Source: Thermoleophilia bacterium
Lineage (GTDB): Bacteria > Actinomycetota > Thermoleophilia > Miltoncostaeales > Miltoncostaeaceae
Assembly (NCBI GenBank): GCA_017882555.1
Contig: JADGPH010000095.1
Span: 1 to 20,781, forward strand
Length of the DNA stretch: 20,781 bases
Direction: 5' to 3'
The first letter of the stretch is position 1, and each line of letters opens with the position of its first letter. Both the position numbers and the translations under genes were made by a program. The notes under the pieces were generated by a model. It did no database searches and was not told the origin of the DNA. It was given only the letters and a program-made list of their open reading frames with translations. Below, piece after piece: positions 13,187 through 20,192 of this stretch.

Positions 13187-14454
13187 GCGTCGCTCGCCTC
13201 ACCGGCGGCAGCCAATGCGACCGTGGTCCACGCAAGATCTTGGGTGCTGTGGGTCGTGCCCACAAACCACGCCTCGTACTGCGATGGCGGCGGATAGACA
13301 CCGTGCGCCAACAGCGCACGGGCGAACTTACCGTAGTGATCCGTGTCCGATGCGGTCGCCGACGCATAGTCAGTCACCGCGCGATCCGTGAAGAACGGGG
13401 TGAGCATTGAGCCGATCCGATTGATCTGGACGGGTACCTCGGCCGCGCGAAACGCGTGCTCAAGCGCCGCCCCTTGGGCTTCCAAGGTGTCGTACACCCC
13501 CGGATCAGCCAACTCCCTCAATACCGCGAGGCCCGCCGTCGTCGCGAGAGGATTCCCCGACAGCGTCCCGGCTTGGTAGCACGGGCCGTCGGGCGCGAGC
13601 ACCTTCATCACGTCCGCGCGGCCACCAAAAGCACCCACCGGCAGCCCTCCGCCGATGATCTTCCCGTAACAGACGAGATCCGCGGTCACACCGAAGCGCT
13701 CTTGGGCGCCTCCGCGCGCGATCCGGAACCCCGTGATCACCTCATCGAAGATCAGAAGGGCTCCCGTGCGATCACACGCGGCCCGCAAACCGGCGAGGTA
13801 GCCCGGCTCCGGCACAACGACGCCCATGTTCCCCGCGACAGGCTCGATGATCATCGCCGCCGCTCCCTCCAGCGCCGCCTCGGCCGCCGCAAGGTCGTTG
13901 TACGCGACAAGCCGCGTCGCCGCGGTTGCCCCGGCAGGCACTCCAGGACTGGTGGGCACCCCGAGCGTCGTGGCACCGCTTCCGGCCTCGGCTAAGAGCC
14001 CATCGATCGCACCGTGATAGCCACCGATGGTCTTGACAATCGGGTCTCGCCCCGTCGCGGCACGCGCCACACGGAGGGCCCCCATGACGGCCTCACTTCC
14101 CGAGGAGGTCATCCGCAAACGCTCAATGGACGGCACGGCATCGCGGACAGCCTCGGCAAAGATCACCTCCCGCTCGGTCGGCGCGCCAAACGAGGTGCCA
14201 CGCGGAAGCGCCCCACGCAGCGCATCCAGCACCACCTGCGGACCGTGGCCCAGGACGGCCGGCCCCCAGCTGGCGAGGTAATCGACGTACTTGTTGCCAT
14301 CGACGTCCCAGACATACGCACCGCTCGCCCGGTCGATGAAGATGGGGTCGCGCCCGATCGCGCGCATTGCCCGAACGGGAGAGTTGACTCCGCCCACCAG
14401 CACCTTGCAGGCACGGTCGTACAGCTCGGCGCTCCGCGCATCGCGCACGCTCAT
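13183..14454 (-). CDS. hemL: Glutamate-1-semialdehyde 2,1-aminomutase
   Basis: Converts glutamate-1-semialdehyde to 5-aminolevulinate in the C5 route of tetrapyrrole synthesis. The 423-aa PLP enzyme starts MSVRDARSAELYDRA and shows GGVNSPVRA, RTSFG-like RGTSFGAPTERE, MTSSGSEAVMGALRVARAATGR, KTIGGYHGA, IIEPVAGNMG, LLIFDEVITGFR and the PLP-binding lysine K265 in CYGKIIGGGLPVGAFGG. The ATG at 14454 overlaps the ahbAB stop as ATGA. A longer in-frame reading to 14922 lies within the neighbouring gene and is rejected. GtrA-type glutamyl-tRNA reductase (hemA) is not in this window. Confidence 0.95.
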   Translation of the reverse strand: MSVRDARSAELYDRACKVLVGGVNSPVRAMRAIGRDPIFIDRASGAYVWDVDGNKYVDYLASWGPAVLGHGPQVVLDALRGALPRGTSFGAPTEREVIFAEAVRDAVPSIERLRMTSSGSEAVMGALRVARAATGRDPIVKTIGGYHGAIDGLLAEAGSGATTLGVPTSPGVPAGATAATRLVAYNDLAAAEAALEGAAAMIIEPVAGNMGVVVPEPGYLAGLRAACDRTGALLIFDEVITGFRIARGGAQERFGVTADLVCYGKIIGGGLPVGAFGGRADVMKVLAPDGPCYQAGTLSGNPLATTAGLAVLRELADPGVYDTLEAQGAALEHAFRAAEVPVQINRIGSMLTPFFTDRAVTDYASATASDTDHYGKFARALLAHGVYPPPSQYEAWFVGTTHSTQDLAWTTVALAAAGEASDA

Positions 14455-15551
14455 GCGATCGCGGACTCCCACATTGGAAACGGTCCGCCCGCGCGAGCGA
14501 TCTCTTCCCACCGCCGATATTCCGGGCTGTAGTACACCAGGCGGATCTTCTTGAACTCGAAGGTCGAGTACAGGATCGCACGCCGATCTGGCTCGGTAAT
14601 CCCCGTCTCTTCGGCAATCGCATCGATGGTCTCCTCGCAGAGCTCCTTCGAACGCGCGTGGACCATCGTGAAGATGGAGTACGGCCAGTCGGGGTAGGTC
14701 GGCCGCTTGTAGCAGTGTGAGACCGACCGGAAGGCCGCCATTTGCGGGCCAATCCGCTCGAGATCCTCCTCGGGGACCTTCCAGACGGCCATTCCGTTGG
14801 CACCAAAGCCCGCGCGGCGGTGGTTCAGCACCGCGGCAAAGCGGCGCATATACGAACGATCCACGAACGTCTGCGCAGCGGCGAGCAACGCGTCCACATC
14901 CACGCCGGCCGCGTCGGCCCACCGGTCGAAGGGCGCCGATTCCGCGGGGAGATCGCGCTGCAGGATGCAGATAAAGCGCTTATCGTCTTCGTTGGGTAGG
15001 ACGCCATCGCCACGCACTGGCGCGGGCGCGGGCGCGCTCTTGGCCGCCACATCTTGCGTGCCGGTCATGTCCAGTTGGACGTTGATCTTGTAGAGCTTCA
15101 GCGTCGGCAGCAGCCGCATCGACTCCGCGCCGGTGGCCTCGGTCAAGATATCGATCGTCTCCGCCAAGCCGAGACGTGCACCCGGCTCAACGGCCAGGGT
15201 AAACCAGAGATTAAACGCGTGACTGCGGCGGTAATTGTGGCTGACGCCCGGATGACCGCCCACGATGGCCGCGGCCTCAAAGAGGCGGTCCTCGGGAAAC
15301 TTTGCGGCGACGAGACTGCTCTCGTATCCAAGCGCGCGCGTGTCGAAAATCGCCGAGAGCTGACGTACGATGCCCGCCTGGCGCAATATGTTCACGCGGG
15401 TCAGAACCTCGTCTTCGGACATCCCGATTCCCGCACCGATTTCCCGATACGGGTGGCGGACCAGTGGCAGCCCGGCCTGGAGTGCGTTCAGGAGAGCCCG
15501 GTCGGCATCGTCAGGCTTGTGGTGGATGCGCGGGGGTGCGGTCGTCGTCAC
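14451..15551 (-). CDS. ahbAB: Siroheme decarboxylase, AhbA-AhbB fusion (Lrp/AsnC-like)
   Basis: AhbA/AhbB remove two carboxyl groups from siroheme to give didecarboxysiroheme, a step of the siroheme-dependent heme pathway; the homologous NirDLGH act in heme d1 synthesis. The 366-aa protein carries both halves in one chain. Domain 1 (about 15-165) has a winged helix and GVSHNYRRSHAFNLWFTL (102-119). An Ala/Pro linker (about 170-188) follows. Domain 2 (about 189-345) has a second winged-helix-like part and VSHCYKRPTYPDWPYSIFTMVH (277-298). These His/Arg/Tyr-rich signatures are diagnostic. The GTG at 15551 is chosen because AAGGAGA (15556-15562) lies 4 nt upstream and the start forms GTGA with the hemB stop. 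An ATG at 15569 would add six residues. Confidence 0.9.
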   Translation of the reverse strand: MTTTAPPRIHHKPDDADRALLNALQAGLPLVRHPYREIGAGIGMSEDEVLTRVNILRQAGIVRQLSAIFDTRALGYESSLVAAKFPEDRLFEAAAIVGGHPGVSHNYRRSHAFNLWFTLAVEPGARLGLAETIDILTEATGAESMRLLPTLKLYKINVQLDMTGTQDVAAKSAPAPAPVRGDGVLPNEDDKRFICILQRDLPAESAPFDRWADAAGVDVDALLAAAQTFVDRSYMRRFAAVLNHRRAGFGANGMAVWKVPEEDLERIGPQMAAFRSVSHCYKRPTYPDWPYSIFTMVHARSKELCEETIDAIAEETGITEPDRRAILYSTFEFKKIRLVYYSPEYRRWEEIARAGGPFPMWESAIA

Positions 15552-16579
15552 AACGTCTCCTTGAGCCATGCCGCAGCGTCCTCGGCGTAGTAGGTAATCA
15601 CCAGATCCGCTCCGGCGCGCGTAATTCCGGTCAGCACCTCAAGTGCGACGGTCCGCTCATCCAACCAACCGCGGGCGGCGGCGGCCTTGATCATCGAGTA
15701 CTCGCCGCTGACGTGGTACGCGGCAACCGGCAGCGTCGTGATCTGTCGCACCGCCGCGACGACGTCAAGGTACGCCACCGCGGGCTTGACCATGACCATG
15801 TCCGCGCCCTCGGCGATGTCCAGCGCAACCTCACGCAGTGCCTCGCGGCCGTTGGCCGGATCCATCTGATACCCACGGCGGTCACCGAAGCTTGGCGTGG
15901 ATCCAGCAGCCTCACGGAACGGTCCGTAAAAGCCCGATGCGTACTTCGCCGCGTAGCTCAGAATCGCGACATCCTGATGGCCGTGCGAATCGAGTGCCGC
16001 CCGAATCGCACCGACGCGCCCATCCATCATGTCGCTCGGCGCGACGATGTCGGCACCCGCATCGGCGTGACTCACCGCCGCCCGGGCCAGCGCCTCCAGC
16101 GACACATCGTTGTCGACCTGCCCGGCGCGCAGAATCCCGCAATGGCCATGCGACGTGTACTCGCACAGGCAGACGTCAGTGATGATCACCATCTCGGGCG
16201 CAACGCGCTTGACCGCGCCGATCGCCTCTTGGACCTCCCCGTGCGGGTCGAAACTCTTGGTGCCAAGCTCATCCTTGTGTTCGGTCACCCCAAACAGCAG
16301 CACCGCGGGAACCCCGGCGGCAAACGCCCGTGCCGCGCGTTCTGCCAGCAGGTCCGACGACATCCGTGCGTGCCCCGGCATCGCGTCGATCGGCACCTCA
16401 TGGCCGTGGCCGGCGATCGCGAACATGGGCAGCACCAACTGATCGACAGACAGACGGGTCTCGCGGACCATCCGACGCAACGTCACACCTTGCCGCAGCC
16501 GGCGTGGACGCGCGGTCGGGAAACCCGCTTGGCTGTCAGAGAACATCGCGTTCATCGTCAGATTTGAGTGTAACCCCAT
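15548..16579 (-). CDS. hemB: Porphobilinogen synthase (delta-aminolevulinate dehydratase)
   Basis: Condenses two 5-aminolevulinates into porphobilinogen. The 343-aa reading has RPRRLRQGVTLRRMVRETRL (about 24-43), the zinc-site cysteines C137, C139 and C147 in DVCLCEYTSHGHCG, MMDGRVGAIR, and the two active-site lysines K212 (SYAAKYASGFYGPFR) and K265 (MVKPAVAYLD). YHVSGEYSMIKAAA follows. The cysteine triad indicates a zinc-dependent enzyme. The N-terminus is uncertain: ATG codons at 16579, 16555 and 16546 are all possible, and family alignment makes the first ~18 residues dispensable. A TANNNT box lies between the first two, which would favour 16555. It is the first gene of the heme run and diverges from aat. 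Confidence 0.95.
   Translation of the reverse strand: MGLHSNLTMNAMFSDSQAGFPTARPRRLRQGVTLRRMVRETRLSVDQLVLPMFAIAGHGHEVPIDAMPGHARMSSDLLAERAARAFAAGVPAVLLFGVTEHKDELGTKSFDPHGEVQEAIGAVKRVAPEMVIITDVCLCEYTSHGHCGILRAGQVDNDVSLEALARAAVSHADAGADIVAPSDMMDGRVGAIRAALDSHGHQDVAILSYAAKYASGFYGPFREAAGSTPSFGDRRGYQMDPANGREALREVALDIAEGADMVMVKPAVAYLDVVAAVRQITTLPVAAYHVSGEYSMIKAAAARGWLDERTVALEVLTGITRAGADLVITYYAEDAAAWLKETL
16567..16572 (-). promoter_or_regulatory. Candidate -10 element for hemB
   Basis: TACACT on the minus strand (16572 down to 16567) lies 11 nt before the ATG at 16555, giving a leader of only about 4 nt. If it is used, the ATG at 16579 is not transcribed and hemB begins at 16555 or 16546. Confidence 0.3.
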
Positions 16580-16626
16580 CGGCCATCCGACGGTCCGGTC
16601 ACGGAGCCGATGTCAAGATCGTCACG

Positions 16627-17280
16627 ATGTCCGTAGTTGGCTCAACCCACCCCAACTGGTCCCATCCGATGCCCACCGACCACGACACCCCTCCCGGGCC
16701 ATCACCACAGGAACTGCTCAATGCCTACGCCTACGGTGCATTCCCGATGGACGCCCCCGAACATGCGGACGAACCCGTGCCGTTTTACGAATCGGATCCC
16801 CGAGCGGTCATCCCCATCGATCGGTTTCGCATTCCGCGATCGGTCGGGCGTGGGTTGGGCCGTGTCAACTTCACCATCCGAATCGACACCGCGTTTGCCG
16901 AGGTATGTACGCGCTGCGCCGTGCGCCCCGACGGCACCTGGCTCAGTCCCCGACTGATCTCGTCGTACTGCCAGCTGCACGAACTGGGCTACGCGCATAG
17001 CGTCGAAGCGTGGGACGGCCCGGCACTTGTCGGTGGCCTTTTCGGCATCGCGCTTGGGGGTCTGTTTACCTCCGAGAGCATGTTCCGCACCGCCTCCGAT
17101 GCCGGCAACGCCGTGATCGTGGCCACCGGCCAGCAGTTGGCACGGTGCGAGTTCGTGGTGTGGGATATTCAGACCGCCACCGACCACACGCTGCGGTTCG
17201 GCACCGAATTGATCTCCCGGGACGAATACCGCACGCGGCTGCGCTCCGCGCTCCGGCTCACGCGGAGCTTCGTCGCCTGA
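16627..17280 (+). CDS. aat: Leucyl/phenylalanyl-tRNA--protein transferase
   Basis: Transfers Leu or Phe from aminoacyl-tRNA to proteins with an N-terminal Arg or Lys, marking them for ClpAP/ClpS degradation. The 217-aa protein has QELLNAYAYGAFPMD, WLSPRLISSYCQLHELGYAHSVEAWDG, the core LVGGLFGIALGGLFTSESMF, and VVWDIQTATDHTLRFGTELISRDEYRTRL. GLFTSESMF replaces the more usual G..F.gESMFS, and SDAGNAV the usual DASK, so the protein is somewhat divergent. The start is uncertain: ATG 16627 or ATG 16669 (203 aa), neither with a ribosome site. The gene ends 15 bases before the convergent permease gene. Confidence 0.88.
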   Translation: MSVVGSTHPNWSHPMPTDHDTPPGPSPQELLNAYAYGAFPMDAPEHADEPVPFYESDPRAVIPIDRFRIPRSVGRGLGRVNFTIRIDTAFAEVCTRCAVRPDGTWLSPRLISSYCQLHELGYAHSVEAWDGPALVGGLFGIALGGLFTSESMFRTASDAGNAVIVATGQQLARCEFVVWDIQTATDHTLRFGTELISRDEYRTRLRSALRLTRSFVA

Positions 17281-17295
17281 TCGATCAACCCGCCG

Positions 17296-18438
17296 TCAGG
17301 TCTCGCCCGAGCTCTCGCGCGGTTCGATGGTGCCCGTGGGAGTCACCGCGGTCGCGGATGCCATCGTCGTCGCCTCGGAGAGCGCGGCTCGCCGGGCCAC
17401 CGCCTGATCGGCCAACACCACTGCGGCCTCCTTGGCGATCACGACCATCGGGATCGCCAACACGACCCCGATCACCCCAGCCAACTGTGCGCCGATGAGC
17501 AGTCCAAAGATGACGACTAACGGCTGAACACCGGCGGCGTCCCCCATTGCCTTGGGCACGAGCCGCCGAACCGTTTCATGAATCACCACGAAGGCAACCA
17601 CGACCCAAATCGCCGCCGTGAGCGAGGTCACCAAAGCGAGGGCCACCGGCGGAATCGCGCCGAGCACCGGGCCGACATAGGGCACGAAATCCATGAGGAA
17701 GACCCAGGTCACAAACGTCACGGCAAAGGTTGCACCCAGCGGATAGGTGCCGGTTTGTCCCAGCACCCACAAGACGACTCCCATCGAGACGCTGATCAGC
17801 AGCGACACCAACACCTGCGCCCGGAGGTAGCGCAGCAAGGTGTCTTCGGCGCGTCGCAAGAAGGCGGCCGCCGGGTCACCGCCCACCCGGCGCGCAAGGC
17901 GGAGGATTCGTGGGGCATCAAGGACCATGTAAATCGACGCCACAAGCGTGATCAGCATGATCACGATGACGTTCAGGACCCCGAGGCTGTACGACAGCAG
18001 ATTATTCGTGCCTTCGCGTGCGCGATTCTCCACACCGGTCACAAACGACAGCAGCCGTGCCCTGACGTTGATATGCAAATGGTGACTGTTGAGAAACGCC
18101 TGGAGTTGCTCGACCTGGTGATTGGCTTGCTCCCTATAGGTCGGCAGGCCCTGCTGGATCTCCTGGACCTGTGAGCGCACCGGCGTCACGACCAACGCGA
18201 CAACCCCGACCACCAGCGCGAACAGTGCCAGGAACACGATGGCCACGGCGAGGCCGCGCGGCACGTACAGCCGCCGCAACACCCGCACGGCGGGATTCAG
18301 CAGCAGCGCGAGCACGACCGTGAAGGCGAACACGATCAGCACTTGTCCGATCGTCTGCCCCAGGATCCAAATCGCGACCACAAGGGCGACGACCACAAGG
18401 AACATGGCCCAAGGAGGTGTGGGCGGTCGATTGCTCAT
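17296..18438 (-). CDS. AI-2E family transporter (YdiK/PerM-like permease)
   Basis: This 380-aa integral membrane protein has the AI-2E family pattern. Two N-terminal helices (about 11-48) lead to VLALLLNPAVRVLRR and a third helix. An extracytoplasmic-type helical region of about 75 residues (QVQEIQQGLPTYREQANHQ) follows. The C-terminal half is the conserved membrane bundle with AQVLVSLLISVSMGVVLWVLG, FVPYVGPVLGAIPPVALAL, ETVRRLVPKAMG and QPLVVIFGLLIGAQLAGVIGVVLAIP. Despite the family name, most members have no proven AI-2 role, and related proteins act as ion/proton antiporters, so the substrate is unknown. AGGA lies 5 nt before the ATG. Confidence 0.9.
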   Translation of the reverse strand: MSNRPPTPPWAMFLVVVALVVAIWILGQTIGQVLIVFAFTVVLALLLNPAVRVLRRLYVPRGLAVAIVFLALFALVVGVVALVVTPVRSQVQEIQQGLPTYREQANHQVEQLQAFLNSHHLHINVRARLLSFVTGVENRAREGTNNLLSYSLGVLNVIVIMLITLVASIYMVLDAPRILRLARRVGGDPAAAFLRRAEDTLLRYLRAQVLVSLLISVSMGVVLWVLGQTGTYPLGATFAVTFVTWVFLMDFVPYVGPVLGAIPPVALALVTSLTAAIWVVVAFVVIHETVRRLVPKAMGDAAGVQPLVVIFGLLIGAQLAGVIGVVLAIPMVVIAKEAAVVLADQAVARRAALSEATTMASATAVTPTGTIEPRESSGET

Positions 18439-18453
18439 CGTGTCCTGACGTCC

Positions 18454-18459
18454 ATCGTA
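18454..18459 (-). promoter_or_regulatory. Candidate -10 element for the AI-2E permease gene
   Basis: TACGAT on the minus strand (18459 down to 18454) lies 15 nt before the ATG at 18438, leaving room for a short leader that contains the AGGA ribosome site. Confidence 0.35.
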
Positions 18460-18511
18460 CGCCAGAGGTTCCCCGCCCCGTCATCCTCATTCGCCCGCCA
18501 GGCCTCTGAGG

Positions 18512-18517
18512 TACGCT
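18512..18517 (+). promoter_or_regulatory. Candidate -10 element for leaderless gene at 18526
   Basis: TACGCT ends 8 nt before the ATG at 18526. The flanking GGTACGCTCA is identical to that of the dcd promoter candidate (1481-1486). Confidence 0.4.
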
Positions 18518-18525
18518 CAGGCGAG

Positions 18526-19260
18526 ATGTCTTCGCCAAATAGCCAGCAACCATCGGCGCAACAGGCTTGGCGCAGGAACGAACGCCAGCGGCGCAACCGG
18601 CGCACGCTGGTCTCGATCGGGATCTCGGCTGGGGTCGTCGCCGGCATCGTGGTCGTCCTATTCTGGATCACGGGGGGCACCTCGGCGTCGACCCAAGCCG
18701 TGATTACCACACCCGCGAGCCCACTCCCGGTCAACACGCCACCACAGCATGTCGTGATCGCGCAAGCCCCCTTGGTGTCGATCGCAGTTCCGGTCAATAC
18801 GAGTGTCGTCACCGCGATTGCCTTTCGGTCCATCCCCGACCCCTCAGCGATCGAGCTTACCCCGACCGGCCCACTGCACGAACACGACGAAGGCGCCAGC
18901 GGCAGCGCGCTCCCAGATCTGGAGCTCGATGTGGGTGCTCCCGCCGGAACAGTGGTGTATTCGCCGGTCGACGGCCAAATCATCGGGATCTACGACAACA
19001 TCGTCCAAGGCCAGGTCCAGGGCTACCGTGTCCTGATCGCGCCACAAGGAGCCCCGGGGACGGCCGTGAGCGTGACGCATGTGGTCGCGCACCCCGGTGG
19101 CCCTGCGCCGCGCGTCGGTCAGGCGGTCCTGTCGGGGGTCACTCCCCTCGGCCAGATCATCGACCTGAGCGGGATCGAAACCCAGGACATCTCCCAGTTC
19201 TCCGGCGATGCCGGCAACCACGTCGCGATCGAGCTGCAACGCATGGCGAATCCCTCATGA
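18526..19260 (+). CDS. Membrane-anchored LytM-like (degenerate M23 peptidase) protein
   Basis: The 244-aa protein has a short polar, basic N-terminus (RRNERQRRNRR, about 16-26), one membrane helix (about 28-48), a Ser/Thr/Pro linker (50-80) and an outward-facing beta-rich domain. In it LDVGAPAGTVVYSPVDGQIIGI (about 134-155) clearly matches the M23/LytM core (iDfaAp.Gt.V.A..dG.V). The metal ligands are mostly missing: there is no HxGxD before the core, and the C-terminal HxH place reads GNHVAIEL. It is probably a non-hydrolytic cell-wall-side domain, as in regulatory LytM proteins; its partner is unknown. Its stop overlaps the next start (ATGA), tying it to the YmdB-like gene. Confidence 0.75.
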   Translation: MSSPNSQQPSAQQAWRRNERQRRNRRTLVSIGISAGVVAGIVVVLFWITGGTSASTQAVITTPASPLPVNTPPQHVVIAQAPLVSIAVPVNTSVVTAIAFRSIPDPSAIELTPTGPLHEHDEGASGSALPDLELDVGAPAGTVVYSPVDGQIIGIYDNIVQGQVQGYRVLIAPQGAPGTAVSVTHVVAHPGGPAPRVGQAVLSGVTPLGQIIDLSGIETQDISQFSGDAGNHVAIELQRMANPS

Positions 19261-20048
19261 GCGACCCCGTCACCACGTTGATGATCGGTGACATCGTCGG
19301 TGGTGTGGGACTGCGCGCCCTCTTGGCATACCTCCCGGCGCTGATCGACGAACATGACCCAGATCTGATCATCGTCAACGCGGAGAATGCCGCCGACGGC
19401 AGCGGAACGTCGCCGCGCCAAGCCGACGAACTCTTTGCGGCCGGGGCCGACGTCCTCACCGGCGGCAACCACACCCTGCGCAGAACCCCGTACCACGAGC
19501 TGCTGCGGACCAACCCGCGGGTACTGCGCCCGGCCAACGTCCCGCAGGAGTCGGCGCCCGGATCGGGCCTTGCCATCGTGCCCACCCGCGCCGGTCTCGC
19601 TGCGGTCATCAACATCCAGGGAGCCGTGTTCATGGACGCCTCTGCGAACCCCTTTTCGATCATTGGCGATCTGATCGCCCGCGCGGCCCGCGAAACGCCG
19701 CGGGTGTTCGTTGACTTTCACGCCGAGGCCACCAGCGAGAAGGTGGCAATGGGCCAATATCTCAACGGAAAAGTGACCGCGATCGTCGGCACGCACACCC
19801 ATGTTCAAACGGCCGATGAACGCGTGCTGTCCAAGGGGTCGGCGTTCATCACCGACCTCGGGATGACCGGACCACATGACTCGGTCATCGGTGTCAAGAC
19901 CGCGACCGTCGTCAACCGCTTCCTGACGGGCGCGCCCGGGCGCTTCGAACCTGCCGAAGGCGACGTACGCATCCAGGGGGTCGTGATCACCTGCACCCCG
20001 GACGGGCGGGCGACCGGAATCACCCGCATCGACCATGCATGCGCATGA
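19257..20048 (+). CDS. YmdB-family metallophosphoesterase (TIGR00282 type)
   Basis: The 263-aa protein belongs to the calcineurin-like phosphoesterases of the YmdB group, in which the Bacillus member hydrolyses 2',3'-cyclic AMP and affects biofilm and motility choices. Motifs in order are MIGDIVGGVGLRAL, LIIVNAENAADGSGTS, VLTGGNHTLRR, FVDFHAEATSEKVAMG, VTAIVGTHTHVQTADERVL and AFITDLGMTGPHDSVIG. Asp, Glu, Asn and His residues in these motifs form the dinuclear metal site. It is cytoplasmic. The ATG at 19257 overlaps the preceding stop; a longer in-frame reading from 18567 lies wholly in the LytM-like gene and is rejected. Substrate is inferred from the family. Confidence 0.9.
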   Translation: MSDPVTTLMIGDIVGGVGLRALLAYLPALIDEHDPDLIIVNAENAADGSGTSPRQADELFAAGADVLTGGNHTLRRTPYHELLRTNPRVLRPANVPQESAPGSGLAIVPTRAGLAAVINIQGAVFMDASANPFSIIGDLIARAARETPRVFVDFHAEATSEKVAMGQYLNGKVTAIVGTHTHVQTADERVLSKGSAFITDLGMTGPHDSVIGVKTATVVNRFLTGAPGRFEPAEGDVRIQGVVITCTPDGRATGITRIDHACA

Positions 20049-20192
20049 ACGTGAGCGCTCGTGCCGAACTCAGATGTGGTGGCAACACGGCGTCGACCTT
20101 GCACCGCACCGGCGATGTTCATTCGGCTTCGCAGGACCAGTGGCGGCTCACGTGGCTCGTAATGGTCGCCGGCGAATGAGGGGGCCTCTCGA

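Noticed and set aside
14455..14922. N-terminal extension of hemL
   Set aside because: Arg/Gly-rich out-of-frame reading of ahbAB; the HemL family starts at 14454.
14451..15551. Reading the AhbAB protein as an Lrp/AsnC transcription regulator
   Set aside because: The winged-helix resemblance is real, but the HNYRRxHxFNLWFT and HCYKRPTYPDWPY signatures are those of siroheme decarboxylases.
15552..15569. ATG start for ahbAB at 15569
   Set aside because: It lies upstream of a clear AAGGAGA ribosome site that is correctly placed for the GTG at 15551.
18567..19256. A long open frame that would fuse ~230 residues to the N-terminus of the YmdB-like protein
   Set aside because: It lies in another frame inside the LytM-like gene, its translation is Arg-rich and shadow-like, and the YmdB family begins at the ATG at 19257, which also forms an ATGA junction.
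20049..20192. Possible small gene or RNA between the YmdB-like gene and wecB
   Set aside because: No open frame with a ribosome site and no tRNA-like or strong hairpin structure is visible.
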